Shown: one piece after another, positions 24,359 to 35,552 of the stretch | Layout: each line of letters begins with the position of its first letter | How positions within the stretch are numbered: position 1 is the first letter of the stretch | Assembly (NCBI GenBank): GCA_022496805.1 | Contig: CM040088.1 | Location: 22,413,001 to 22,477,000, forward strand | Source: Pohlia nutans | Taxonomy: Eukaryota > Streptophyta > Bryopsida > Bryales > Mniaceae | Direction of reading: 5' to 3' | DNA: 64,000 nt | Translations under genes and position numbers: made by a program | Notes under the pieces: model-generated | Told to the model about the DNA's origin: nothing | Database searches by the model: none | Seen by the model: only the letters and a program-made list of their open reading frames with translations

Positions 24359-26284
24359 ATGCAATCTGTGCCGACGTTCTCCTTGCCGCGCCACGTCCGT
24401 AATCAATACTGTCACAGTACCAGCAACAACAGTTTCACTAGTCATCATCTGCAGTTCAACTTTTATTACAACTTCTACCATCAACTCCCTGCCGCCCTTC
24501 ATGAAATGCTTGGCTCTGTCGGTTCCAACCCATCCGCCTCCACGAGTGAGCCGCCTGAAGTCATCTCGCCGGGCATATCGCCGGCCATCTCCCCGGCCAT
24601 CTCTAGCCCGGGCGCGCAACCCTCAGCGTCGTATGGTAACTACGCGGATCTCTCCTGCTCCTCAGGTGCACTCATGCAACTGCGCGACCTTCTGCTCGAG
24701 ACCGCGCAGTTCATTTCCCAATGTGACTGGGACCGTGCTCGACCCCTGCTTGAGGTCTTGAGCCGACGCGTGTCGTCCACGGGAGACTCCACGGAGCGCG
24801 TCGCCTCATGCTTCTTTGAGGCTCTGGCCACCCGCTTCTCTCGAGTTTCCGGCATCGAGGTATGTTCAGTACTCACACCACACTTCATTCCATTTCTCTC
24901 GCAAGTTACATGTTGCTGATCCCATAAATTAATTAGCAGAGAACTCAATTAATCAATCCCCCGTGAGTCACGTATGAGCATCAATTATAATAATTACTTG
25001 GGAAGTCATGACAGATACCAGTTCCGAAGTGCGTAACTTGTGAGTGTGTGGTGATGACCTCTTTTATCATCCCCACGTGAAACCCAGTCTCTAGAATTTC
25101 TAAGTTAAGGTGTCAGAGGCTTCTTGTTACTGTTCTCATCAGCTGATCAATCATGCTCATCATATAGTACAGTCTGGTCGGGATACTGTTGACCTGACAT
25201 TCTATCTGCAACAGTTCCTGAAGCTAGTAGTTATAACTTTCTTTTATGTGAAGAGTTTTTTTATATATGTATATAGAACTTGGTGTCGTCATGATATCAC
25301 TGTGAATATAATGATGAAGAACGTGAGCTCGCTCGCATGCAGATCATCGAGTTATTACCCGCGCCGACACACGAACCGAATAGCGAGGAGATACTCTCAG
25401 CCTACTTGGCGCTGAATCAAGTGACGCCGTTCATGCGCTTCGCGCATCTGACCGCCAACCAAGCGCTTCTGGAGGCGCTCACGGGGGAAGAGTTCGTGCA
25501 CATTGTGGACTTGGACATCGGGCACGGGGTGCAGTGGCCGCCGTTCCTGCAAGCGCTGGCGGATCTGCGCGGCGACGAGGGGTACACCATCCAGCACATC
25601 CGCATCACAGGGGTGGGCAGGGACGGGGAGATTCTGGAGCGAACGGGCGCCCGGCTGATGGAGTTTGCGCGGTCCATTCATTTGCCGTTCGAATTCATCC
25701 CGTCAGTGCAGCCGCTGGAGACTCTGGTCCTGGACTTGAGGATGGGGGAGGCCGTGGCCGTGAACTGTATGCTGCAACTCCACCGGTTGCTGGCAAAAGG
25801 CCCTGAAAAACTGACCTCGTTTCTCACCCTGCTGGAGTCTCTTGCGCCCAAAATCGTCACTCTGGCGGAGCTCGAAGCCAGTCACAACCAGCCCCATTTT
25901 CTAGACCGGTTCGCGGAGGCTCTCAGTCACTACTCCACGCTTTTTGATTCTCTTGAGGCCACTTTGCCGCCCACGAGTGCGGAGCGAACGCGCGTGGAAC
26001 AGACGTGGTACAAGATGGAGATTGTTAACATTGTGGCGTGCGATGGCACAGAGCGCACTGTCAGGCACCAGCGGTTCGAGGACTGGCGACAATTCTTCTT
26101 CAGGTCTAGGTTTCAGTTGAATGCCACGAGTCGATTCGCGTTGTCCCAAGCCCGGTTGCTGCTTCGACTTCACTACCCTTCGGATGGGTACCGGCTCGTG
26201 GAGGATGACGAGGGCGGCTTGCTGTTGGGGTGGCAAGACCACCCGCTCTTTTGTGTTTCTGCTTGGCATACGAGTAGCATGTGA
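24359..26284 (+). CDS. LAS: GRAS transcription factor, LATERAL SUPPRESSOR (LAS/SCL18) type
   Basis: Two exons, 24359-24859 and 25343-26284, encode about 480 residues. The intron is 483 bp with GTATGT donor and GCATGCAG acceptor in phase 0, joining ..SGIE to IIELLPAP... The ATG at 24359 is the first in frame after TAG at 24332. The N-terminus (about 1-100) is variable and S/P-rich, including a GISPAISPAISS repeat. Leucine heptad region I begins near residue 104 (LRDLLLETAQFIS..) and crosses the intron; the VHIVD motif is at 219-223, followed by GVQWPPFLQAL and IRITGVG. PFYRE-like and SAW regions follow, ending LLGWQDHPLFCVSAWH. FDSLEATLPP and FALSQARLLLRLHYPS closely match the LAS/SCL18 clade. 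In flowering plants LAS promotes axillary meristem initiation as a nuclear regulator; function here is inferred. Angiosperm LAS genes are generally intronless, so the intron is notable. Confidence 0.9.
24860..25342 (+). other. Intron of the LAS-type gene
   Basis: 483 bp, starting GTATGT and ending GCATGCAG. It splits leucine heptad region I between codons, leaving the frame unchanged. It is more AT-rich than the exons. Open frames inside it have no motif. Confidence 0.85.
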
Positions 26285-29200
26285 ATGGATCCTACGTACC
26301 ATTCCACTAACTTACTGGACTGTCTACTCCAGTTTTGAGAACATTTTTTGGAGATGCCGCCACACGTACTCACATGATTTATTTTAGGGAGGCGTTAATT
26401 ATAGGGTAGACCGTAGCTAGGTTACAGTTTAGTGTAGACACACCCGGTTCATTTACCTGGTCGGCTCATGCATGGTATGGTTGGCGGCACGTTCATTAGC
26501 TAGCAATCTCCGAACACTCATCAATTATAGCTCATCTTGCAACACGGGGGTGCATAAAATTTGATTCAATTATTTTCCTTCTGAATTCTCACGATCTATC
26601 TCTCCTGAATTGGAAGTTAAAAAGCTAAAGTGGGAATTAATCAGTTTGTTACTTTCTTTCTAGATGTCCGTCAGACCATGCCAACATTATAATCCATTAA
26701 TCAGATAGTGGTTCAACTTTCTCAATCATATGCAAATGACGACCCCATTCACACCAGCCCACTATGTACAGTATCATTCAACATCTACTTGATCGAATCC
26801 AGTGCTGCTTGCAAACAGTCCTGATTCGTGATTACAAACGAAACTAGATTTACAAGAACAAGTCAAGATTGCATGACGTGCTAGGTCTTGCATGAGAACA
26901 TATATATTCTATGTATACTAAACCTATCTAGTTAAAAAGATCTGCTCGAGATCACTGCATGTCTGTCTGCTTGCAGAAGAGATCCACATCGGGGCCTGCA
27001 TCCACTGGATCGATATTTTAATCAGGATCCGGTCGAAATAGATTACTCTACATATTAAGCATGTTAATTTTGGTCGCGCGCTAGCTAGGCTCATCAGATA
27101 TATAGTTGATCAAGTGATGTGGACAGCGAATTAGTATAGAGACGACGTTTGAGTTCCAGTGTCTGATCGGTCAGAAGGTCCCTTCAGGAGATTCGAATGT
27201 CGAGGAGCAACGATGCCAGTTAATTAGTACTAGTTGCCGGCCAGTATTCCTGTATTTGGATGGGGCTCTCCACATCACAGAGTTGTCGAACAGCTGCAGT
27301 AGATGCCAGGCTGATTGGATCGGGCCACCGTATGTGTACTGCATCGATCGAGCGGACTTTCTAGCAGGGAGTCGTTGCAGGTGGGAGAGCAAGGCTCATA
27401 AATTCTGTGATGGTGACATCCCCATCAACACGCATATTTGTACTGGATTGATGGCGACCACTTGCTATCACACGCATTTACGTAATTTAAAAGGACTCTG
27501 AAACCCCACTCCAGCCCCTTAATTTCAATGAGGAACGAGGTCTTTCAAAGCTGCAGAAGCCCTGACTGTAAAACGTTGTATTTTTTAACTGCTAAATCAA
27601 AACTCCTTAAACAAAATCAAATCATTAAAAGTTGGAAACTGCTAACGTCTATTTCATTTTGTTGGCGAAGAAATCAACAGTCGGGGTGTTATAGTAGTAC
27701 CCCCCCGCCCATACCTTGTTGGTATAAGAATGATTGGCGCGACTTTCATTGAAGACTGGGTGGCATGTTCATAATCACTTTGATTTCATCAGGATCTTCT
27801 TTTACTTCCACCTGATCATTGCGGTTTCAGCTCATGAATTTGCTCCATGACTCATCTCCGACATCATTACTCGTTTACAGTGTCGATTCCTTGCAATAGC
27901 TCAAGAATCTCCTGGTCGTGGAAACTACATATGCTTTCATACATATGTACACTGTATATATATATTCTAGTGCTAGCTAGTTAGCCCTTTTAACACGTTG
28001 GCTTCCACTTTAGCAACATCATGGCATTCTAGCAGAGCAAGTCAGAACATGGACCTCAACAGAGTTGATTTCTGTAAGCGTATCATCACGAACTGACAGT
28101 AGTAGGTGAAGCTAGAAGTAAAACAGCCAACTCGGATTTTGAGAAACTAATCTAGACTGTCTACTCTGTTTTGGAGTTACTGAGTCTCGACGACCTGCAA
28201 GGGTATTGATTTGAGCCTGCCTGAATTATTAATCAATTAATCCTCAGTCATGATATAATGTGGAACTCCTGGCATCGCTAGCTACGAGGTCCAAGGCAGC
28301 ATGCATGAAACGGAAGTGCCTAGACAATATTAACACTCTTGCATCCGTTCAGAACTGAAAGATCTCCAAAGCTAGATCATCTCCCCCCCTCTCCCTCCCT
28401 TCTTTTATGGTCTGAAGTAAGCATTATTTGTACTGGCATTCATTCCCCATGTAAATATTTCTCTCCCTGCTTTTGTTACTCAACCACTTTCTGGTAGACC
28501 TGCCCGTAACAGTGACATGTATCACTTCTCCCTGCGTCGTACAATTCCCACTCTACGTATTAATACTGCGGTATTTAAATCCAGTTTGTAATCCATGCAG
28601 GAGATTCGCTAACTTGGTCGGCCAGTTCTTCCTTTCCATAAAATAATCCATTTGTAACTTATGCCCCCTTTTGTAACTTCTGATCAATGTAAACGTACTT
28701 CTGATCAATGGAATTGATTTACCTCTTTAACAGTAGTGGCTTGTTTTAGATTGTCTCCCAACTCATCGTGAACTAGTTTTTGGTCTATTTATATTTCCAT
28801 GTGAGTTCAAGAGGAGTTCAAGAGGAGTTTGCTAAAACTTTCCTCTTTGAGCTGACTTTTCGGTTAACTCTAGTGAATATGCACTTCCTGATTCCTACTT
28901 TTCCATAAAATGCATTAGTAACTTACAATTACCCCCTTTTGTAACTTACGCAACAGGAAACTTCTGCACCTTGAGATCCATGGAATCACTAACAAAATAT
29001 GGTCTCGATTACCCACAGATTCTAATGGTAATAAATCACAGTTGCAGAAAATAGCATTTTATATCAATGTTTATAATTTATTCATTTTATTTCTCGTCTT
29101 TAACAGTAAATAAATATATATGTATGCAGAACCGTTCCTAATTCTAGATAGTTACGGTGTGTTTAGTGATAACAGGGGAATGTTATCAGGTTGTTAAGCA

Positions 29201-30300
29201 TTGCAGGTGAGTGTTTTCTGTGATGTGGCATCTTTAACAAAGTAAACAGAGTGCTCAACATATCAACAGTGACGTGCAACAGGCTCCTTCTTTCAATCTG
29301 TCCATTTGATTCCATCGGGACTCCTTAAAGACAGTTCCAGTTGCATGTTGTATACTGGTCATGAAATAGACCATGGGTCAGGTTTATTAGTACGCGACTT
29401 GAAGGAGTGCAAAAAACAAGGCTGCTGCATTGACACGGTGTCATAAAACCGAGGCGTAATATTATAATCATACAACGATTGGATTTCCTTCTTTCTGCCG
29501 AGTTTTTACTCCATTCTTTATACCCGGTTTAATTCATTTTTGAATTAAAAAATGATGAATTTAATCTCATCCAAGCGTCAGACTATCAAATCGACCTACT
29601 AAATATCCCTCATCAAGCACTACCTCCCCTCAGGCTCCGCATTGTCAACCAGCCAGCCTCATTAAGCAAAAGAGTACCCAGTGTGCACATGTACTGCTTG
29701 TGTAATTAAGTTCCATCTCACGAATTAGCGAGAGGATTAGGTTATGACATTCACTAAGGCACCTAGTTTAGGCACATGATTAATCACCCTAATGAAGCGG
29801 TACATGAGGTTGTGGATATTCCTCTGCTTACAGAATATACTAGCTGAGTAGCACAGCATCTCACAGGCTAGTGCAAGAGAGACTTAACCATATGATTTTT
29901 CTATAACTTGTTTGCCTGCATGTTTTCCCGTTTAGTACACACAACTCTCATTAATATTATTAGCGCAAGCTCCTGTTACAACATAATCAAACTCATCCTT
30001 CTGCATTTTATTTTCTTTCTAATTTGGCACAAATGGAAAAGACCGTCTGACAAGGGTCTCATCTTACAGACCCTAGAGTTTTGTAGTCTAGTTTTGGGTG
30101 TCTTACAGTGCCTCTTTTTGCTCCCGTCTGGTCCCCATATTCTTGGATATTCGGAAATATTTCATCCAAGTTACAGTTAAAACATATTTGATACTCGTCT
30201 AATTAGACAGTCGACATCAAACGTTTAATACGATGTCAAGTTTGAAAATAGTGTCACACATGATTACCTTGGTCCCGAGGTTGTAAAGTTCTATTGGTTC
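26285..30300. other. 3' flank of the LAS gene; 4 kb without recognisable gene or element
   Basis: Composition is intermediate and far fewer transposon ends are visible than elsewhere in the window. No frame longer than about 90 codons has a motif. Repeated text CATAAAAT..GTAACTTA..CCCCCTTTTGTAACTT occurs at about 28637-28690 and 28908-28955. A short tandem GTTCAAGAGGA lies near 28805. The stretch may hold the gene's 3' untranslated region and regulatory DNA; I could not identify a polyadenylation site. Confidence 0.45.
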
Positions 30301-30303
30301 TTG

Positions 30304-30360
30304 TTACCCCTAAACGTCACAAGTCAGCCCAAGGGAAATGTTGTGACGTTTAAGGGTTAA
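30304..30360. mobile_element. Minimal 50-bp TTAA element (nearly all terminal repeat)
   Basis: TTA (one A lost, 30304-30306) and TTAA (30357-30360) flank 50 bp. The ends CCCCTAAACGTCACAA and, inward, CCCTTAAACGTCACAA match at 14 of 16 positions with only about 18 bp between them. It looks like an extreme internal deletion of the piggyBac-like family, leaving little but termini. Confidence 0.6.
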
Positions 30361-31095
30361 GCATCTAGTTTCAATAAAATAACAATAATTTGGAAATCAT
30401 CTTTGGTGTTTTGACAATCTATACACCGTCTTCATTTGGTATCCCAGAATGTGTAATCTGATGAGCAGGATGTGAAACAGTGTGAGGTAATATACGTCTT
30501 ATTATTTACTGTTTGTGTCAATTTGGGTACGTATTTTTCTCTTTTTCTTTTTCTTTTCCCCAAAGCGTAAAATGAGAGTAAATTGGCAGCAGGGAAGAGT
30601 GGAGGATGTAGAATATGATGATTCAAGTGAGTATTCAAAATAAAGTATGGGAAGTGGTAAGTATGATGAAGGGCGATGAAGAGGCCATCCCATCCAAGGC
30701 AGGAGGACAGGGGAGAGGCGAGTACATGACAAGACGGTCATTTAAGGAATTTGCAGTGCTCAATCTAGTCAAATTATCACCCCATCCCTCTGCTTGCTTG
30801 CTTACTTAACTTAGGCTGATTGATTATGGGTGCCCTTTAATTTCCCAAGTCAGGACACACTACACTAGTTACATCCCCCTAAGTTAATTCCCCCCTCCCC
30901 ATTATCATCTCTGCTCTTAAATCTCGCCCTGCCTGTTCCTTTATTGCACCCCACCATGCCTTTAAGCCTTTTCCTTTCTTTTGAAACAAATGGATGCTTT
31001 ATTTTATTTTTATTTTATTTTACACAAACAAAGGGTGACCCTTTTTGCGAGAGAAGGCAAAATACAAACCCACCTCACTGAGACCGGCGAGGCAG
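30361..31095. other. Intergenic DNA, no gene seen
   Basis: Pyrimidine-rich patches (30535-30560, 30890-30930) and an AT-rich run near 31000. ATGGATGCTTTATT occurs at 30989 and again at 31097, next to the SINE tail, which may reflect a target duplication or a truncated second SINE tail. No gene motif. Confidence 0.4.
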
Positions 31096-31444
31096 GATGG
31101 ATGCTTTATTTCCATTGTGAAATAGGTTACAAACATCACACTCTAAACGACGAGAGCACATTTCTAGTGCTCCCCCGCGGGTGAATTTTTTTGGAATTTT
31201 CCTCGTGCAATATTTGGATTAGACCTTAATCATTTCCAACTAAGAGCAACACCCCCGCCATAAACATGAGGCCCGGGAGCAATCCCCGTCATGCATGGGG
31301 TTCCTATCAAGCAAGGAGGTATGAACCCTCACGACGTGCATCCGATTGGAATCGAACTGTCGCCCTCGTTGATGCTAATGAGCACACCTAAGGGGCGGAG
31401 CCTACTTCCAGCTGTCACCTCTAGAGGTAGTTTAAGGTCATTCC
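31096..31444 (-). mobile_element. tRNA-derived SINE, copy B
   Basis: Reverse copy of the SINE at 21576. On the minus strand it starts GGAATGACCTTAAACTA, carries a B-box-like AGTTCGATTCC, then the body (GATTGCTCCCGGGCCTCATG) and the tail (GGAAATAAAGCATCC). Its A box is less well preserved. It lies in the same orientation as copy C, about 70 bp away. Confidence 0.75.
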
Positions 31445-31511
31445 GGACCCATGCCTTTAAGTTTTGAAGAATTATCTTTTGTATCAATTCATTTCTTTTC
31501 TTTTTTGGAAA

Positions 31512-31795
31512 AAAATGCATGCTTTATTTCCATTGCATAACAACAGATTACAAACATCACACTAAGAACGAAGAGAGCATCCAGTGCTCCGCCGCGGGTG
31601 ACTTTTGTGCAATTTTTTTCTTGCAATATCTGGATTAGATCCTATGCCCCTAATCATTTCCAACTACAAGGAACGCCTCCATTGTAAACATAAAGCCCGG
31701 GATCAAACCGCCGCCCTCGTTGGTGCTAATAAAACACCTAAGGGGAACCCACCTCCAACTGTCACCTAGTGGCCTAGGTAGTTTAAGGTCATTCC
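31512..31795 (-). mobile_element. tRNA-derived SINE, copy C
   Basis: Reverse copy of the same family, more diverged and with an internal deletion around the B box. It shares GGAATGACCTTAAACTACC at its head, the CCCGGGCTTTATG-like middle, the CACCCGCGGCGGAGCACTGG block with copy B, and the GGAAATAAAGCATGC tail. Confidence 0.7.
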
Positions 31796-31996
31796 AAAGT
31801 CCAGACCTATATCAATTCATTTCTAGAGATTGCAATGAAATTTGCTTTTTCTTTTCTTTTATTGGTTGAAAGAGTTTACATTCATTTTTGTTCCAAAAAA
31901 GAAAAAGACAAAAAACTACAGTGAGGCGGGCAGGGACTGTTTTTTTTTGGTTTTTGGGGAAGTAGGCTAAAGTAGCGACATAAAATAAAATGGTGT

Positions 31997-32242
31997 AGTC
32001 AAATCCTCGGGACTGCACTATACTAAACATGTACGAGTAAATGTAAGTGCACAGAAGGGGTATTAATTTGAAATTATGTATACATACAACAATCACATTT
32101 AGAACTGAAAATACTTACATTAAGCATATATTTAAAAAGAAATATATCTGTATTCAAAGGTATTTAGAGGGAGTTTTTAGAAGGGGTCATAAACGCACGT
32201 GATTCTCAAACATAATGTAGAGTGCACCCCCGGGAGTCAAAT
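31997..32242. mobile_element. GTGCAC MITE, copy 1 (8-bp TSD AGTCAAAT)
   Basis: 230 bp (32005-32234) lie between perfect 8-bp duplications AGTCAAAT. Ends read CCTCGGGACTGCACTATA and, inward from the right, CCCGGGGGTGCACTCTACA. The interior matches the element at 49541-49811 (CAGAAGGGGTATTAATT, CTTACATTAA, GATTCTCAAA). An 8-bp duplication points to the hAT superfamily. Confidence 0.8.
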
Positions 32243-32439
32243 ATTTTCATTTTCATTTATATTTTGGATAGAACCACTTTTTTCATTCACATACTTGGAT
32301 GACTTTCATTAAAATTTGGAGATTTTATCCAAATTATTTTCAAAAATTGGTATAATCTAATGCCTTCATCCATATTTTTCTTCAATTTTTTTCCTTAGAG
32401 CTTGATGCACACCAATTATTTTTGGTGCTTTTTGACATT

Positions 32440-33279
32440 TAAATGCCAAAAAAGAATCACTGGTGAGGTTGAGGTCACCTTTAGAGAGTGTAAAAATTAT
32501 TAAAATTCTTCAAAATTGTTAAAATTGCGTTTTTACACAGTACTTTAAAGCTCAAAACCCAATATATACTGCAAAAAAAATTCTATCAAATTTCTTTTTA
32601 TATAAGCTCAAGAAGCATACCACCTACACTTTGTTGTTCATCACTATTATTTACATTTTTCCTTAAAAAGAAAAATCATATTCCCTCCGTCCCGCAAAAA
32701 AACCATGATATTGACTTAAATTTTGTCCCAAAATAATACCATGATTTTTAATTGTATTCATTCAGCGCTGGCAATTGAGCTTCACGAGTGCTTGACAACT
32801 TCTTTAGGGCATTGCAAACAATCTGGCACCTTATTCCATAGATTTTGATCACATTGATCATGGATTTTGGTCATGTATACACTTTCTGGCAATCAAAATA
32901 TTCCCTCTGTAGTCACTTAATCCATGAATTTGCATCACAGTCAACTTGTTCCCTCTATAATCATGTGATTAAGCTTAATCTGTGAATTTCAGTGAAAACA
33001 AAGCTTAATCTATGGATTTTAGTGAAAACAAGGTCTTTTTTCAGGACGAACGGAGTACTATTTAAAGCATTTGAGTAATTACTATGATTTTTACAAAAAA
33101 CAAACTTTGCAAAATCTTATCAAATTCATTTTTATTTACATGAGTATGAAAAAATCAAAGTAAATTGGTTTAACAATAGATTATATGAGAAAAATACGAG
33201 GAAATTGTAATATATTTTAAAATGTGAAAAATTGATGAGGTTTGACCAAGTAACTATAGTATAGACGCTTAAGGGTTAA
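32440..33279 (+). mobile_element. piggyBac-like element, 5'-truncated, interrupted by a Stowaway
   Basis: The right end is intact (inward CCCTTAAGCGTC, then TTAA at 33276-33279). The interior from about 32495 aligns with the complete relative at 41591-42145 (TTGTTGTTCATCACTATTATTT, GATGAGGTTTGACC). The relative's left terminus is not found here, so this copy lost its left end. It is split by the Stowaway at 32681-33055. Confidence 0.65.
32679..33057. mobile_element. Stowaway-type MITE nested in a piggyBac-like element
   Basis: TA at 32679-32680 is followed by TTCCCTCCGTCCCGCAAAAA, and the right end reads TTTTTTCAGGACGAACGGAG before TA at 33056-33057. CTCCCTCCGT-type termini with TA duplication are classic Stowaway features. 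The uninterrupted relative near 41929 reads CATACTATT at this point, giving an empty site. Confidence 0.75.
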
Positions 33280-33289
33280 GCAATTTTAG

Positions 33290-33576
33290 TACTCCTCTAT
33301 TCCAAAATTAAAAAGCACTGTGTCCATATAAAACGCATGTGGAGGAACATTTTTTTTGTTCCCTAATAAAACGACTATCTTCTTATTCTGCTCACATATA
33401 GTGTCCAACAACATTGACAAGCACACTATACATTGCATTAATTAACCAATGACACCATAGCTCACTCGATCGATCTCTTCAATTCACGCAATTTCTCCAA
33501 GGTGGTGGTGGTGGTGGTGGTGGTTTTTTTTTTTTTTTTTTTTTTTAATTCTTTTAATTTCAAAGCAGAGGGAGTA
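33290..33576. mobile_element. Stowaway-type MITE, copy 3
   Basis: TA (33290-33291), then CTCCTCTATTCCAAAATTAA; the right end TTAATTTCAAAGCAGAGGGAG is followed by TA (33575-33576). Inside is a simple repeat (GGT)n followed by about 20 T near 33500-33546, apparently expanded since insertion. It is related, inverted, to copy 1 at 17774. Confidence 0.7.
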
Positions 33577-34464
33577 GGTTTTATGAGGAATTTTTTTTGT
33601 TCATTTTTTTTTTTACCAACACATGCAATGTTCTTCACTAATTATGGTGATATAAAAATTGGTTCCATTAGAATTATATTTTTCACATTATGATTAATTG
33701 TTTTAAAACTGTGGATTTGGTGTCCTTTAGGGACTGAATTGAATCATGAATTCATGATGAGATTAAAATGCTCAAATATCAAAAGTCTTGCATATACCGT
33801 ATGCTAAGGTTAGATTCGGCAAGCAAAAAACGAACTAAATTTATTTTAAGTCCTAGTCTAGCTTCAGTTGTCTAGTTTCTAAATTTTTGGGAACTCAAAA
33901 AATTTCCAAATTTTGAGTAGATTGTATTAAAAATAGTCAAAATTTAAGGCAATATTTAGTAGTCCATGTCTTGAGAATTTCCTTAACATTCCATGTTTAC
34001 TTTCAAATGTTCAAAAGATTTTCAACATCTCATTTTTAAAAATTAATTTACTTTGAATTTGACAATAGCGTAGGGTATCTGGGTCAAATTCAACAGAGTG
34101 GTGTGAAAATTGAATTTCCACATCACATTTAGTTGACCAGTCCATGTCACCCTAAACCAATCACAAGATGACACATGTGACACTTTTAAACAAAAGTTAA
34201 TTCATTTATGTCCAAAGTGAGCATGACGTAGGATAGTCAAGGTTTTTAATATTATATTTTGAGGTAGTACAGAAAGCAATGAATTCTATAAGTTTGGATG
34301 AAACATGTAAAATATGCATAAATATGTATTATTCAATGACCTTCCCAAAACCACTCAAAAATGAAAACTGACAGGCTTGAGGACTGAAGGAGAATCATGC
34401 AGGTGGACACGTGTAAGACACATATCCAACCCCTTCGATTACACTCCCATGCAATAGCTTTGAA
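33577..34464. other. Intergenic DNA between MITEs and the copia element
   Basis: AT-rich sequence. No open frame with a motif and no clear terminal repeat was found. Confidence 0.4.
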
Positions 34465-34469
34465 TTAAG

Positions 34470-34727
34470 TATTGAGGTAATTGATGCAACGTAGTATTGC
34501 TAGAAGCCAAAGACGTACGGGTGCTAAATAATGGTGTGTGGGAGGAGAGGTTAGGCATGGGCTGATCTCTAGAGTGTCCTTGTGATGAGTTATCCCATAT
34601 GGTTTGTCCATGGTGACCTCCTAGTGTACACTACTTAAGGTGGAAGGCCTTTGAGTAAAGATTATCTCTTTCTACGCATTCCTTGTGTTTGTGTGTGTGC
34701 CTTGTGCAATCTTCTCTACCTTCAATA
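34470..34727 (+). repeat. 5' LTR of the copia element
   Basis: 258 bp from TATTGAGGTAATTG to TACCTTCAATA, with short terminal inverted repeats TATTGA/TCAATA extended by GGTA/TACC. It matches the 3' LTR base for base as far as I can see. Confidence 0.95.
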
Positions 34728-34740
34728 GGTTATGGGCCCA
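34728..34740 (+). promoter_or_regulatory. Primer-binding site matching the initiator tRNA-Met anticodon arm
   Basis: Immediately after the LTR comes GGTTATGGGCCCA. This is complementary to the conserved anticodon stem-loop of eukaryotic initiator tRNA-Met (UGGGCCCAUAACC), not to its 3' end; the usual plant copia site TGGTATCAGAGC is absent. Drosophila copia and yeast Ty5 prime from an internally cleaved initiator tRNA in this way. Confidence 0.8.
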
Positions 34741-35552
34741 CTCATGTGTGTTTCATGAGTATTAGATTGCATTTGTGCAAGTATTTTGAGGTCGGTGCGC
34801 AACGGGCGGTTTTGGAGCATTGTTGGAGGTTTTGGAGCTTGTTGAAGCGTTGGTGTTTCTTGGAGGTGTGCATGGGCTGAAGTTACATGTTGGAGCACTC
34901 TCTTTGGTCAATTTCTTCCCTTGATCTCCTTCTTTTCTTTCTTCTATCTCTTCGTTGCGAGTGGAACTTCGTTTGGTTCAATTGTGAGCATTTGAGTAAA
35001 TGCAAGTGATTTGTGAGGTGTGAAGACTCTCGTGGAGGGTCTACCATCTGATCCTCGTGATTAGGCACTTTCTTTGAGGTGTTGCATGTGTTTCATGCTC
35101 TTGGGGTGCTCAAATTTTCATTTGGAGCTAGTTTGTGCACAAAGGTGCGGTTTTGAGCAATTTCAATGCGATTGGGATTTTGAGGGACTTGTGTGAGTTC
35201 ATGTGCATTGAGTGAGTGCTCTTGAAGGACACAAAGGTGTCATTGACGTGCATTGAGTGTTTGGGGACACTAAGGCGTCGTATTGAAGCATTTGGAGTTG
35301 TTTTGAGCTCCATTGAGTGATTTGAGGGGTTTTGGTGAGCCTCTTTGCATTTTTGGGTGAGGGTTCTCACATTTGAGTGTTGGGAGGCGTGTGTGGAGCA
35401 CAAAAGTGCTGATCTAGTGTTTGGGGTTGTTTTAAACCCATTGGGTGCACAAAGGTGCAATATCAAAGCAAAAAAAAAAAATCACAAAAACAAAGTTGTG
35501 TGTTTGAGTTTGAGGTTTCATTTGTGTGGGGAGGCATACGTAAGTGAGGATC
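34741..35552 (+). other. Leader of the copia element
   Basis: About 0.8 kb, strikingly rich in G and T on the coding strand, with diffuse repeated words such as TTTTGGAGC, CATTGAGTG and GGTGCAC. No gene motif. It may contain RNA packaging or translation signals, but none can be named. Confidence 0.5.
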
